In this document: piece after piece, positions 1-6,630 of the stretch
Layout of the letters: every line of letters starts with the position of its first letter
Numbering within the stretch: position 1 is the first letter of the stretch
DNA from: Chlamydiota bacterium
GTDB lineage: Bacteria; Chlamydiota; Chlamydiia; Chlamydiales; Criblamydiaceae
NCBI GenBank assembly: GCA_021772365.1
Contig: JAJFMC010000395.1
Coordinates: 1-6,883, forward strand
DNA length: 6,883 nt
Reading direction: 5' to 3'
Notes under the pieces: generated by a model
The model's input: the letters and a program-made list of their open reading frames with translations, nothing else
Database searches by the model: none
Told to the model about the DNA's origin: nothing
Program-made: the position numbers and the translations under genes

Positions 1-162
1 AGATGATGCTACTTGTCTCATGAGTCGATTAGAGAAAGCAAGCATTGAGTTTTCGGCCGTATAAGTCGTCAAACCTAAGATGATCATAATAGTCAATACC
101 AACAAACTGATAAAAATTGTTAAGATACTGAATCTCAGTGACAACTTTTTTAAAAAGACCAT
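1..162 (-). CDS. N-terminal fragment of a membrane protein, probably a membrane-anchored sensor or signalling enzyme
   Basis: An open frame of 54 codons starts with ATG at 162 and runs off the left edge without a stop. It begins MVFLKKLSLRFSILTIF, a short basic stretch, followed by one strongly hydrophobic segment at about residues 11-33. It then turns polar (TTYTAENSM, then SNRLMRQVASS). A basic start, one membrane helix and then an extracytoplasmic amphipathic helix is how many bacterial sensor proteins begin (Cache/HAMP histidine kinases, adenylate cyclases, RsbU-type phosphatases). The catalytic part is outside the window, so the class is open. A weak Shine-Dalgarno AAGGGG lies at 174-179, 11 bases before the ATG. 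It follows the lipoprotein gene on the same strand after 109 bases. I am fairly sure it is a gene and unsure of its function. Confidence 0.6.
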   Translation of the reverse strand, partial: MVFLKKLSLRFSILTIFISLLVLTIMIILGLTTYTAENSMLAFSNRLMRQVASS

Positions 163-218
163 AATATAATACACCCCTTAAAATCTCATCATTCGCATTC
201 TAATGTTTAGGGTCAATC

Positions 219-247
219 ATTATAATCACTTCTAATTTAGTTAAAAC
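219..247 (-). promoter_or_regulatory. Possible weak promoter for the left-edge membrane gene
   Basis: On the minus strand a perfect TATAAT (219-224) is preceded, after 17 bases, by GTTTTA (242-247), a poor -35 match. It would give a leader of about 50 bases before the ATG at 162. The surrounding 163-271 gap is very A+T-rich, so a TATAAT by chance is quite possible. I see no strong terminator hairpin in this gap, so read-through from the lipoprotein gene is also possible. Confidence 0.25.
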
Positions 248-271
248 TTTACTACATTGAAACTGTGTTAG

Positions 272-1150
272 CTACGGTAATGTACTACGATGTCTTTGGT
301 ATCGGTAGGGAAATTGTTGGATTGTATTGACAATCGAATCTCGTTTTCTAGTCTGTGGCACATTTTTTCTGTACCAAAACATAGCGCTCTCGGCCTCATC
401 GACTTGCACTTTTTCAATCAGACTTTTTTCAAGAATATCAGGACTAGCAAATGTAATTTCTGCATATTTAGGGTCTTTCCACAGTGGAATACAACACCCT
501 GATATCTTTCCGGTAGAAAGGATATTCATTGTCACTTCCGTATCCAAGTATATATCTGCTAGAGCAGCTACTTGGGCTACAAAGGAAGTGCATTGCCTTC
601 TTGTTAAGGAATATTTTTCGTAGGGGTATCTTTTCGGATGGATGTACGTGAAGATGGAATGGAATTGTTCTTTTGTAATGTCAAATTTGGCGGCATAGGA
701 AGGGGTATGCCCCCCAGATCCTTTTTGAAATATTCCATCATTCAAAGGCTGCGATAGGTATCTTATGGGATTGCTATCGCCTTGTTCGATGTAGTGCATG
801 ATTCCATCTACGTATCTTGGTCTGATAATCCCATACTCCCCGGTATGCCCCCCTTCAATAGTGCACTCTTTTCCTTTTAAATAGATCCACGCATGGCCAA
901 CCTGGGCCTCTTTAGATCCGTTTGACGGGTGTTTGGTAAAGGTTTGTAAGAAACGTTGCGAATTGGAGTAGTCAAGGTGTCTAGCATCAACAAGAATGAT
1001 TAAAAAATAGTCTGATTCATTCATTTCTTGAGCTTGACAGATGTGTTTTGAGATATGTGAATATTGTTCAAGATAGGAGTGTCTGGAAGGTTTGAAAGAG
1101 CAGGAGCTTATCATCGATAAGCTAATAAGTAGTGTGACCAGTTTAAACAT
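272..1150 (-). CDS. Lipoprotein with a possible permuted NlpC/P60 (papain-like) fold
   Basis: The 292-residue product starts with a short lipoprotein signal: Lys3, a hydrophobic core, then the lipobox ISSC with Cys17. It should therefore be exported and lipidated. The mature part has a GHAWIYL segment (His86), glycine/histidine-rich turns GGHTGEYG (100-107) and GSGGHTP (144-150), and QCTSFVAQVAAL with Cys187 starting a probable helix. A catalytic His before the Cys at a helix start is the order in circularly permuted NlpC/P60 proteins such as the YiiX/LRAT group, which cleave amide or ester bonds. This fold is my inference. The tail (about 260-290) is rich in Arg, Gln and Tyr. The gene starts 15 bases after the pseudokinase stop, and no clear Shine-Dalgarno lies in the A/T-only stretch before the ATG. 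It may be the last gene of the operon. Confidence 0.8.
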   Translation of the reverse strand: MFKLVTLLISLSMISSCSFKPSRHSYLEQYSHISKHICQAQEMNESDYFLIILVDARHLDYSNSQRFLQTFTKHPSNGSKEAQVGHAWIYLKGKECTIEGGHTGEYGIIRPRYVDGIMHYIEQGDSNPIRYLSQPLNDGIFQKGSGGHTPSYAAKFDITKEQFHSIFTYIHPKRYPYEKYSLTRRQCTSFVAQVAALADIYLDTEVTMNILSTGKISGCCIPLWKDPKYAEITFASPDILEKSLIEKVQVDEAESAMFWYRKNVPQTRKRDSIVNTIQQFPYRYQRHRSTLP

Positions 1151-1165
1151 AGTAATATATATTTT

Positions 1166-2578
1166 TTACATACGAAAGGCTATGTGCTTACGAAAAGCTT
1201 TTGCCAGTTGTGGGTTAAGTTCTTTGACATGTTTGTAATGTGATTCGGCTTTTCCTAAATCTCCCATTTCGTAAAAGGTAATAGCTAGGTGGATGCGAGC
1301 ATTTAAATTTTCTTTATCAAGTTCAAACGCTTTTTTGAAGCGGTTATTAGCCAGTTCCCATTTGGAGGAAGAAAAAGCCTTCATTCCAGCTGAAAAATGT
1401 TCAGAAAAATTTGCTGGGGCTTGATTTTCGCTTTTTGTTTTCCCAATAGACTGTACAGCTTCTATGTCTAGTTTGTTTGGAGCCCTGTTGAGCTCGGTTT
1501 CAGAATCTCGATCTGTACATTGGTAATCCCTCAAAGACACCTCTGCACCGTGAATCGTCAATCCCATTTCCGGGTCTTCTAACCATTCTTCAAGTTCACT
1601 AAAGTCTTTGGGGCGATTCTTTACATTTTCTGCCAAACAACTTTTCAGAAATGGCTGCCAAGTTTCCGGCACAACCGACCAATCAAAAGCCTTTAAGTCA
1701 CGAATGATAGATCCACTAAAAGCCAATAGAGCGAGGTTTCCAAAGGTAAAGAAGTCTGATGTAGGCCCCACTTCATCTAACCGTTTTGGATTTAGCTGCT
1801 CAGGTGCTAGCAGTTTAACTTGCGAAATTAGATCGTTAGCAATCCATTTATCGATGATCAATTTACCTTTTTGCAAGTCATGCAGATGTTTCTGAAAGAT
1901 TTCCCTTCCGATAGAAAAAGCAAGCCCATGATAAGCAATGAGTATTTCTTTAATTTCATTTTTACTATCGATATCAATGAACACAGACCGGGGAAGTAAA
2001 AATCCGTGGTATAAAGCCTCACCACTAGCTGTATGGCATTGATGTAATCTTGAGAGACATTTGGCGGTATTGATGAGAACCTTTTCTTTATCTGCAATAG
2101 AAAGGCGTCCATCTTTAATGTATTTATCGAGTGTCAGAAGTTTTCTGCCGTCGGGATAAAGAAGCCTTTCTTGAATGATCACCCAGGCATTTTGAGTGGA
2201 AGTCCAACTATAAGGCGCTAACATTCCAAGGTTAACTGTTCCTATCGAACGTATATATCCTTCAAAACTTTTTTTGACCGTCTCATTCACAATGGGTGGA
2301 GGGGGAATCAAACAGAGAGCTTTTACATCTTCGGAATTAGCGATGACGGTTTCCCTTCCAAAAAAATCCGCAACAGATTTTCCAACCATTGTGTATGCTG
2401 AAAGAAGCTTTTCAGCTTGATCATAATAGCTCTGGTATTGGTAGCGAAGTCTATCTTTGCTTTTTTGATACAAAAGTAGAAGGAAATAAGCGAGTCCCAA
2501 ACCGATTAGTACACAGATTAATAGAAGGAAAATTGTTCCCAACTCTGTTTGAAAACCTGCTCGAAACCTATCAATCAT
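1166..2578 (-). CDS. Membrane-anchored protein-kinase-like protein (probable pseudokinase) with C-terminal TPRs
   Basis: This is a 470-residue protein. Residues about 15-37 form one transmembrane helix, followed by a basic, Tyr/Gln-rich stretch. Residues about 105-335 resemble a Ser/Thr kinase fold. A hinge-like segment WVIIQERLLYPDG (132-144) is followed by HGFLLPRSVFID (191-202) where an active kinase has HRDxKPxNIL. IAYHGLA (214-220) stands where DFG is expected. APE is intact (259-261), SDFFTFGNLALLAFSG (274-289) matches the helix-F region, and NRP (321-323) carries the late conserved Arg. The HRD and DFG aspartates, a glycine-rich loop and VAIK lysine are not visible, so catalysis is doubtful. 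Residues about 391-424 and 425-458 are two TPR-like repeats. The start overlaps the upstream stop (ATGA), with GAGG five bases before it. A scaffold or sensor at the membrane is the likely role; the partner is unknown. Confidence 0.8.
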   Translation of the reverse strand: MIDRFRAGFQTELGTIFLLLICVLIGLGLAYFLLLLYQKSKDRLRYQYQSYYDQAEKLLSAYTMVGKSVADFFGRETVIANSEDVKALCLIPPPPIVNETVKKSFEGYIRSIGTVNLGMLAPYSWTSTQNAWVIIQERLLYPDGRKLLTLDKYIKDGRLSIADKEKVLINTAKCLSRLHQCHTASGEALYHGFLLPRSVFIDIDSKNEIKEILIAYHGLAFSIGREIFQKHLHDLQKGKLIIDKWIANDLISQVKLLAPEQLNPKRLDEVGPTSDFFTFGNLALLAFSGSIIRDLKAFDWSVVPETWQPFLKSCLAENVKNRPKDFSELEEWLEDPEMGLTIHGAEVSLRDYQCTDRDSETELNRAPNKLDIEAVQSIGKTKSENQAPANFSEHFSAGMKAFSSSKWELANNRFKKAFELDKENLNARIHLAITFYEMGDLGKAESHYKHVKELNPQLAKAFRKHIAFRM

Positions 2579-4056
2579 AACGACCTCTGAACGGTAACGT
2601 TTACTCTAATACTACATTGGCCGCTCCTCGAAAGCGTTCGAAGGAAGAGTTGCCAGTCATACGCATTAAAACGATTACCGTTTTTGAGTGCAAGCTGAGA
2701 AGCACGATTTCCTGGCATTATGTGTCCAATAAAGCGCCCTTCTCCTTGAATCAGGTCAAAAGATGTTGTAACAATGTGTTCTTTGTAGTGCATGGTTACT
2801 TCATCACCGAGTTTAAATGTATTCGATTTAGAGCCGTTCACTAGAAATGACATATCTTTTTGTCGAGTAAATGACAGAATAACTTCTTTTTTTTCTTCTT
2901 TATGCTCGATATCGATTTCTGGAAAAAGCTCATAATCGAGCTGGATGTTCTGAGCGTCAATAGAGCTAGTCAATTTATCGTAGTTTCCTCCTTGCGCTAC
3001 CAGTGAAACAGGCAGCCCTTCCTCTACTATGAATAATTGCATTGGAAGGATCCCCTTCCACAAACTGTCCAACTTATTACCAGTATGATCCAATGTGGAA
3101 ACGGAAAAAGATTGATCTCGGTATAATGACCAGTTTTTTCCTTCGATATTTCCATCTAGATTGATCGGAAGGTTTCTTTTGGGAAAAATGTTGTTGTGAG
3201 GTTGTATAAGTGATGCATGTAACTGAACAATGGAATCATGACTCAACCTATCTGAAAACGATTCGGAACTGCAGCTCATAAAATAATCATACAAAGTCAA
3301 TTGAGGTTGTTGTTTCCAGTAGTACTGCTGAAGGCAGGGGCCTGCATAGGTGCCGACTGAGGGATCATAGGTGTTGCAAAGGTGATCCCATAGATTCCCC
3401 CACCCGCTTTCGGGTAAAGATGCGCCGTTTAACTGAAGAGAGAGAAGAATATCTCCAAGGTCTGAAGGAGAGAACCATTCCGAACCAGGAGTATCTTTCT
3501 CGAGTTCAGTCATTAGAGAATTTGCTCTTTTAATCAAGGCTGCATCATCAAAAAAATTTCCAAATGCAAAAAGAGATGAAGATAGCTTTAGTTGGTGCGT
3601 ATAGGACAGTGGCTTTTCATTGTATGATTGGAGGCTATGTAAAATCAAAGCCTCTACATTTTTTTGCAATTTTTTATTTAGGTCGGTTCCGAGCACAGTG
3701 TTGAACTGTTTAATAACCAAAAAAAATACGGGAAGAAGATTGATGGAAAGAAGGCGGTCTTTGCACTGAGGATATTCATGTAAATAGATGGGAAAATTCC
3801 CTTCAGACAACCCTTCCTCTAAACACTGAAAGTGTAAAATCTTCTCAAGTAGTTCTTTTGCTTCTTGGATGGTCTCTACAGATTTGTTTTTTAAAAGTGT
3901 GTAGGCAAAGATGACATTTTCCAGGACAGGTATCGACTGTGCTACACCATCGATGTGATAGTGGTGATGTACGAATCCTGTCTGTTCCGACACCCTATTA
4001 CGCCCTGCAGTTAGAGCCATTTCGTTAAATTTTCTAATAACATCTTCTATACTCAT
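2575..4056 (-). CDS. Conserved-looking protein of unknown family, 493 residues, helical N-terminal half and beta-rich C-terminal half
   Basis: I do not recognise this family. There is no signal peptide or membrane helix, so it is probably cytoplasmic. A histidine cluster HHHYHID (30-36) could bind metal or substrate. Residues about 40-300 look like paired helices with aromatic-rich loops (FPIYLHEYP 88-96, ESGWGNLWDHL 216-226, QQYYWKQQPQ 243-252). From about 305 the pattern changes to short alternating strands with GN/GD turns, ending in DWQLFLRTLSR (467-477) and a final strand. A helical barrel followed by a beta domain is seen in alpha/alpha-toroid enzymes such as heparinase II/III-like lyases and some glycosidases; this is only an analogy. 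The start is fixed by a TAATG junction with the SDR gene, with GGTGGAG ten bases upstream. The last bases overlap the pseudokinase start, so the two are probably translationally coupled. Confidence 0.75.
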   Translation of the reverse strand: MSIEDVIRKFNEMALTAGRNRVSEQTGFVHHHYHIDGVAQSIPVLENVIFAYTLLKNKSVETIQEAKELLEKILHFQCLEEGLSEGNFPIYLHEYPQCKDRLLSINLLPVFFLVIKQFNTVLGTDLNKKLQKNVEALILHSLQSYNEKPLSYTHQLKLSSSLFAFGNFFDDAALIKRANSLMTELEKDTPGSEWFSPSDLGDILLSLQLNGASLPESGWGNLWDHLCNTYDPSVGTYAGPCLQQYYWKQQPQLTLYDYFMSCSSESFSDRLSHDSIVQLHASLIQPHNNIFPKRNLPINLDGNIEGKNWSLYRDQSFSVSTLDHTGNKLDSLWKGILPMQLFIVEEGLPVSLVAQGGNYDKLTSSIDAQNIQLDYELFPEIDIEHKEEKKEVILSFTRQKDMSFLVNGSKSNTFKLGDEVTMHYKEHIVTTSFDLIQGEGRFIGHIMPGNRASQLALKNGNRFNAYDWQLFLRTLSRSGQCSIRVNVTVQRSL

Positions 4057-4769
4057 TAAATTCTTACTCCACCGGAAATTTCAATATTCTGTCCGGTTAT
4101 GTTCTTTCCGGAATCACTAAATAAATACTGTACCATATCGGCAACTTCAGATAACTCAACAGCCCGCTGCATGGGTAATTTCATAAGGTCTTTAGGGATA
4201 TCGATGGAATTGACCAAGTATCCTGGCGATATCATATTCACAGTCACATGCTGTGGGGCGAGCTCTTTTGCTAGAGATTTCGTCATTCCAAGTAATGCTT
4301 GTTTTGTGATGTGGTAGGCTGCGCTATAGGTATCAGCTTTTTGGGATTCTAGTCCTGCGACACCGATATTGATGATGGCACCCTGCTGTTTGGCAACAGC
4401 GTCTGATAATCCCTTGATCAGTAAGAAAGGAGCATTTACATTAATATTGAAAAGGTCATACCAGTCCCCTTCGGAGGTACCCAATAAGCTCTCGATGAGG
4501 TAATGTCCCACGTTATTGACTAGAAACTTGATGGGAACGTCTAGAGTTAAGATCTCTTCAACAACTTTTTCAGTAGTCTCCTTTGTATTAAAGCTCCCCT
4601 GCACAAGGTGGACTGTAACGCCAAGGTCTTGGCAAACTACTTTTAATTTTTCAGCTTCGACTTTACTTGTATTGTAGTGGATAACGAGTGAGTATCCCTG
4701 CTTGGAAAGTTTTTTGCAGATTTCAGCACCTAGGCCACGAGCACCTCCTGTAACAAGAGCCCAGTTCAT
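4056..4769 (-). CDS. Short-chain dehydrogenase/reductase, candidate FolM/PTR1-like pteridine reductase
   Basis: The product is a 237-residue classical SDR. The NAD(P)-binding motif TGGARGLG is at 7-14, IHYNTSKVEAEKL (30-42) is at the cofactor-specificity position, NNVG is at 85-88, Asn110 lies in the NIN segment, YHITK (Tyr152, Lys156) is the active site, and SPG (181-183) and the closing TGQNIEISGG are typical. The HYNxSxxEA stretch is like that of pteridine reductases and suggests NADPH. The usual catalytic Ser, which is Asp in PTR1/FolM, is not visible: the strand reads INIGVAG with Gly136 there. The start overlaps the FolB stop (ATGA), and GGAGAG lies six bases before it. Next to FolB, reduction of a dihydropterin or dihydrofolate is the best guess. 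A FabG-like or other ketoreductase is the main alternative. Confidence 0.9.
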   Translation of the reverse strand: MNWALVTGGARGLGAEICKKLSKQGYSLVIHYNTSKVEAEKLKVVCQDLGVTVHLVQGSFNTKETTEKVVEEILTLDVPIKFLVNNVGHYLIESLLGTSEGDWYDLFNINVNAPFLLIKGLSDAVAKQQGAIINIGVAGLESQKADTYSAAYHITKQALLGMTKSLAKELAPQHVTVNMISPGYLVNSIDIPKDLMKLPMQRAVELSEVADMVQYLFSDSGKNITGQNIEISGGVRI

Positions 4770-5152
4770 GATGCTCTCTCCAACTCAACAAAAGAACATG
4801 TTGCTTCTGGTATTGCAGACGGCTTTTCTACTCTGATTTTTGAGTTTGTGATTGGATAATTCTTATGAAGGTGTTGTAACACTTCATAAGCATACGTTTC
4901 GATCAGCTGGTATTGTCCCTCTTGTACCAGTTGAGTGCATATTTGTGATAGGCGAACATAGTCGATAGCTTTTTCGAAAGTATCACTTTCAACGCAAGGG
5001 GAGATATCGTACTTGACCTGTAAGTCTACAAAGATGTCCTGATTTGCTAATCTCTCAAAATTTTCCACGCCAATGATACAAGAAATTTTTAGCTTGGTAA
5101 ATCCAATTGTCCCAAACAAACCATTATCCTTAGCGGTTTTTTCTATAATCAT
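4766..5152 (-). CDS. folB: Dihydroneopterin aldolase / dihydroneopterin epimerase family protein
   Basis: This belongs to the FolB/FolX fold. FolB converts 7,8-dihydroneopterin to 6-hydroxymethyl-7,8-dihydropterin plus glycolaldehyde in folate synthesis; FolX epimerises the dihydroneopterin triphosphate side chain. Family features visible are IIGVENFER near the N-terminus, AIDYVRLSQ (Tyr65), LIETYAYEV with the pterin-anchoring Glu85, and RVEKPSAIPEA with the conserved Lys110. The ATG at 5152 gives 128 residues, overlaps the Nudix gene by 23 bases and has no clear Shine-Dalgarno. A TTG at 5119 (codon 12) has AAGGAT six bases upstream, overlapping the Nudix stop TAA, and would give 117 residues, closer to E. 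coli FolB. I think the TTG is at least as likely as the ATG. FolB and FolX cannot be separated by eye. Confidence 0.9.
   Translation of the reverse strand: MIIEKTAKDNGLFGTIGFTKLKISCIIGVENFERLANQDIFVDLQVKYDISPCVESDTFEKAIDYVRLSQICTQLVQEGQYQLIETYAYEVLQHLHKNYPITNSKIRVEKPSAIPEATCSFVELERAS
5126..5131 (-). promoter_or_regulatory. Shine-Dalgarno supporting an internal TTG start of folB
   Basis: AAGGAT on the minus strand overlaps the TAA stop of the Nudix gene and lies six bases before a TTG at 5119-5117. The annotated ATG at 5152 has only TTGGTAC in front of it. This makes stop-coupled initiation at the TTG likely and removes an 11-residue extension that the family does not normally have. Confidence 0.45.
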
Positions 5153-5567
5153 CGTACCAATCCAATAGTTTATAAACCTCTCTGTTTAATTTTTTTGTGC
5201 GCGCTTCATCCACTGTCATCCAATGATACTCATAGGCTTCATCATTTAGGGATACGGCATCTTTTGAAACTCCATCAGCCAGTTCAGCAATGTAGTCGTG
5301 CATGACAAAATGGTTGGGATTGTGATATTCGTTATTGAAAATCGAATCTTGGCAAATCGCAAATTGAATATTTTTCAAAGGTAGCCCGGTTTCTTCCATG
5401 ATCTCGCGCTCAAATGCTTTTTCGCGACTCTCCCCCACTTCAACCTTACCACCGGGTAGTGTGTACAAATGACTCCACTTTTCTGATCGGACGAATAAGA
5501 TTGTTCCGTCAGGTGCAATAATTAACCCCCCAACAGTCGTCAGTGGGTATTGAAATGTTGATGTCAT
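5130..5567 (-). CDS. Nudix hydrolase, candidate dihydroneopterin triphosphate pyrophosphohydrolase
   Basis: The 145-residue product has a perfect Nudix box, G-x5-E-x7-REUxEExGU, at residues 40-62, including EREIMEETGL. The box glutamates bind the divalent metal that cleaves a nucleoside-diphosphate-X linkage. The N-terminal strand TTVGGLIIAPDGTILFVR and the LPGGKVEVGE turn are typical of small Nudix enzymes. Motif content alone does not fix the substrate: MutT-like 8-oxo-dGTP and other NTPs are alternatives. Its place directly before folB suggests removal of pyrophosphate from dihydroneopterin triphosphate, the reaction of NudB/FolQ. The ATG overlaps the HAD stop (ATGA) and has a full AAGGAGGT Shine-Dalgarno at 5571-5578, only three bases away. 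A DWYDDYRKNR tail closes the protein. Confidence 0.93.
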   Translation of the reverse strand: MTSTFQYPLTTVGGLIIAPDGTILFVRSEKWSHLYTLPGGKVEVGESREKAFEREIMEETGLPLKNIQFAICQDSIFNNEYHNPNHFVMHDYIAELADGVSKDAVSLNDEAYEYHWMTVDEARTKKLNREVYKLLDWYDDYRKNR

Positions 5568-6418
5568 GTGACCTCCTTGTTCATCGTCTTTTCAATGGCA
5601 TGTTTAATCCCCTGAATAATCCCATTTTCACTTGCAGCCGGTGCTATGATATCGCCAATAGATAGAACCTCTGCTGGTCCTGTTTCCATGGCAATTGCAA
5701 AATCTGCTTTCTGAAGCATAGGGATGTCATTCAAATCGTCACCTCCAGCAATGGTGTATTCACAACCATCAATCAAAGATTTGAGAGTTACCAAGGCTTC
5801 ACCTTTGTCAGCTTCAGGGTGCGTAGCTTGGATCACGTAGTACTCATTGTCAAAAGGATCTCTTATCATTGGAGCGTGTAGATGGAGCTGATCGGCAATT
5901 TTCGAGGACAACCTTTCCGCACTTTCCCGTTTTCCAAAGCACTTTACTGAGGCAAAGGAGTTGATGGGTAAGTCATCATAGTTGTTTTGTGGCTGCCAAT
6001 TCTCCTTGAAAGAAGCAACTCTCCTTTCAATATATGAGAGTAACTCACTGTCAAATTTTTGAGGACGATAGTAACAGACATCATCAGCTTCGTATCCTCC
6101 GTAAACAGCGTAATCAGATGGTTCATTCTTGCAAATTTCATCAAGTACAGGAAAGATGCTCGAGTTGATATATTTTTTTGCCAAGATCTTGCGCGTAGGC
6201 ATTTCCATGATAATCGCACCGTTATGGATAGCGAAGTAATAAGGAATTGATAGTGCATGCAAGACTTGATGTCCCCAGTCAAACGACCTTCCTGTGATGA
6301 AGGCTAAGTGATACCCTTGGTTATGAAGACTGTGAAAAAATTCTACGGTCTCACTGCTCAACCCTGAGTGGTGATCGGTAATTGTCCCATCAATATCCAG
6401 TGTTATCAATGTATTCAC
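5564..6418 (-). CDS. Cof-type HAD-IIB phosphatase
   Basis: This is a 284-residue haloacid-dehalogenase-superfamily phosphatase. Motif I is DIDGT (8-12) with Asp8 as nucleophile and Asp10 as acid/base. Motif II is ITGR (41-44), the motif III lysine is probably Lys205 (ADKGEAL), and motif IV is GGDDLNDIPML (225-235). NGA (66-68) and the roughly 110-residue insert between motifs II and III mark a C2 (Cof/IIB) cap. Such enzymes dephosphorylate sugar phosphates, flavin precursors and other small metabolites. In this operon dihydroneopterin monophosphate is an attractive substrate, but this is inference. The start codon is GTG at 6418, supported by GAGGA seven bases upstream and by the motif I position. 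It is the first gene of the operon, about 45 bases downstream of the promoter called here. Confidence 0.92.
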   Translation of the reverse strand: MNTLITLDIDGTITDHHSGLSSETVEFFHSLHNQGYHLAFITGRSFDWGHQVLHALSIPYYFAIHNGAIIMEMPTRKILAKKYINSSIFPVLDEICKNEPSDYAVYGGYEADDVCYYRPQKFDSELLSYIERRVASFKENWQPQNNYDDLPINSFASVKCFGKRESAERLSSKIADQLHLHAPMIRDPFDNEYYVIQATHPEADKGEALVTLKSLIDGCEYTIAGGDDLNDIPMLQKADFAIAMETGPAEVLSIGDIIAPAASENGIIQGIKHAIEKTMNKEVT

Positions 6419-6462
6419 GAAACATCCTCAATGCATAGGTTAGGGAAATCAACCTTTATAAC

Positions 6463-6491
6463 ATAGTATCTAGGAAAGAATCGAGTGTTAA
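6463..6491 (-). promoter_or_regulatory. Probable sigma70-type promoter of the six-gene operon
   Basis: On the minus strand TTAACA (6486-6491, five of six to TTGACA) and TACTAT (6463-6468, four of six to TATAAT) are separated by exactly 17 bases. This predicts transcription starting near 6456 and a leader of about 38 bases ending in GAGGA and the GTG start. A second possible -10, TATAAA (6457-6462), lacks a good -35. A small dyad, TCTGTaacACAGA (6497-6509), sits just upstream of the -35. Confidence 0.45.
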
Positions 6492-6585
6492 TTTGATCTG
6501 TAACACAGAGCTATAAACGGACTAGTCAGACCGGATCTTGGCGTCACAATTGATGAAATTTGAAGTAATCTGGTGAATAATCATA

Positions 6586-6623
6586 AACTATACTGCTCGC
6601 ACTTCAATGAGAGCAGTATAGTT
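6586..6623 (-). terminator. Perfect 13-bp hairpin, possible terminator
   Basis: AACTATACTGCTC (6586-6598) is the exact reverse complement of GAGCAGTATAGTT (6611-6623), with a 12-base loop. On the minus strand it is followed by TATGATTATT, a weak T-rich run; on the plus strand there is no T run. It lies eight bases past the TGA of a small minus-strand open frame (6795-6631). It would insulate the operon promoter from upstream transcription. The weak tail and moderate G+C leave other roles open, such as a protein-binding dyad or a repeat-element remnant. Confidence 0.4.
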
Positions 6624-6630
6624 CGCAAAC

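Noticed and set aside
290..623. Two plus-strand open frames of 70 and 98 codons
   Set aside because: They lie antisense to the lipoprotein gene, which has a clear signal peptide and motif pattern. They have no family features of their own.
1608..1895. Plus-strand open frame of 95 codons
   Set aside because: It is a shadow of the pseudokinase coding strand. Its composition is odd and no motif is visible.
1858..2112. Minus-strand open frame of 84 codons in another frame
   Set aside because: It is entirely inside the pseudokinase gene, whose own frame carries the recognisable kinase-fold pattern.
5944..6282. Minus-strand open frame of 112 codons
   Set aside because: It is out of frame inside the HAD gene, which has all four HAD motifs.
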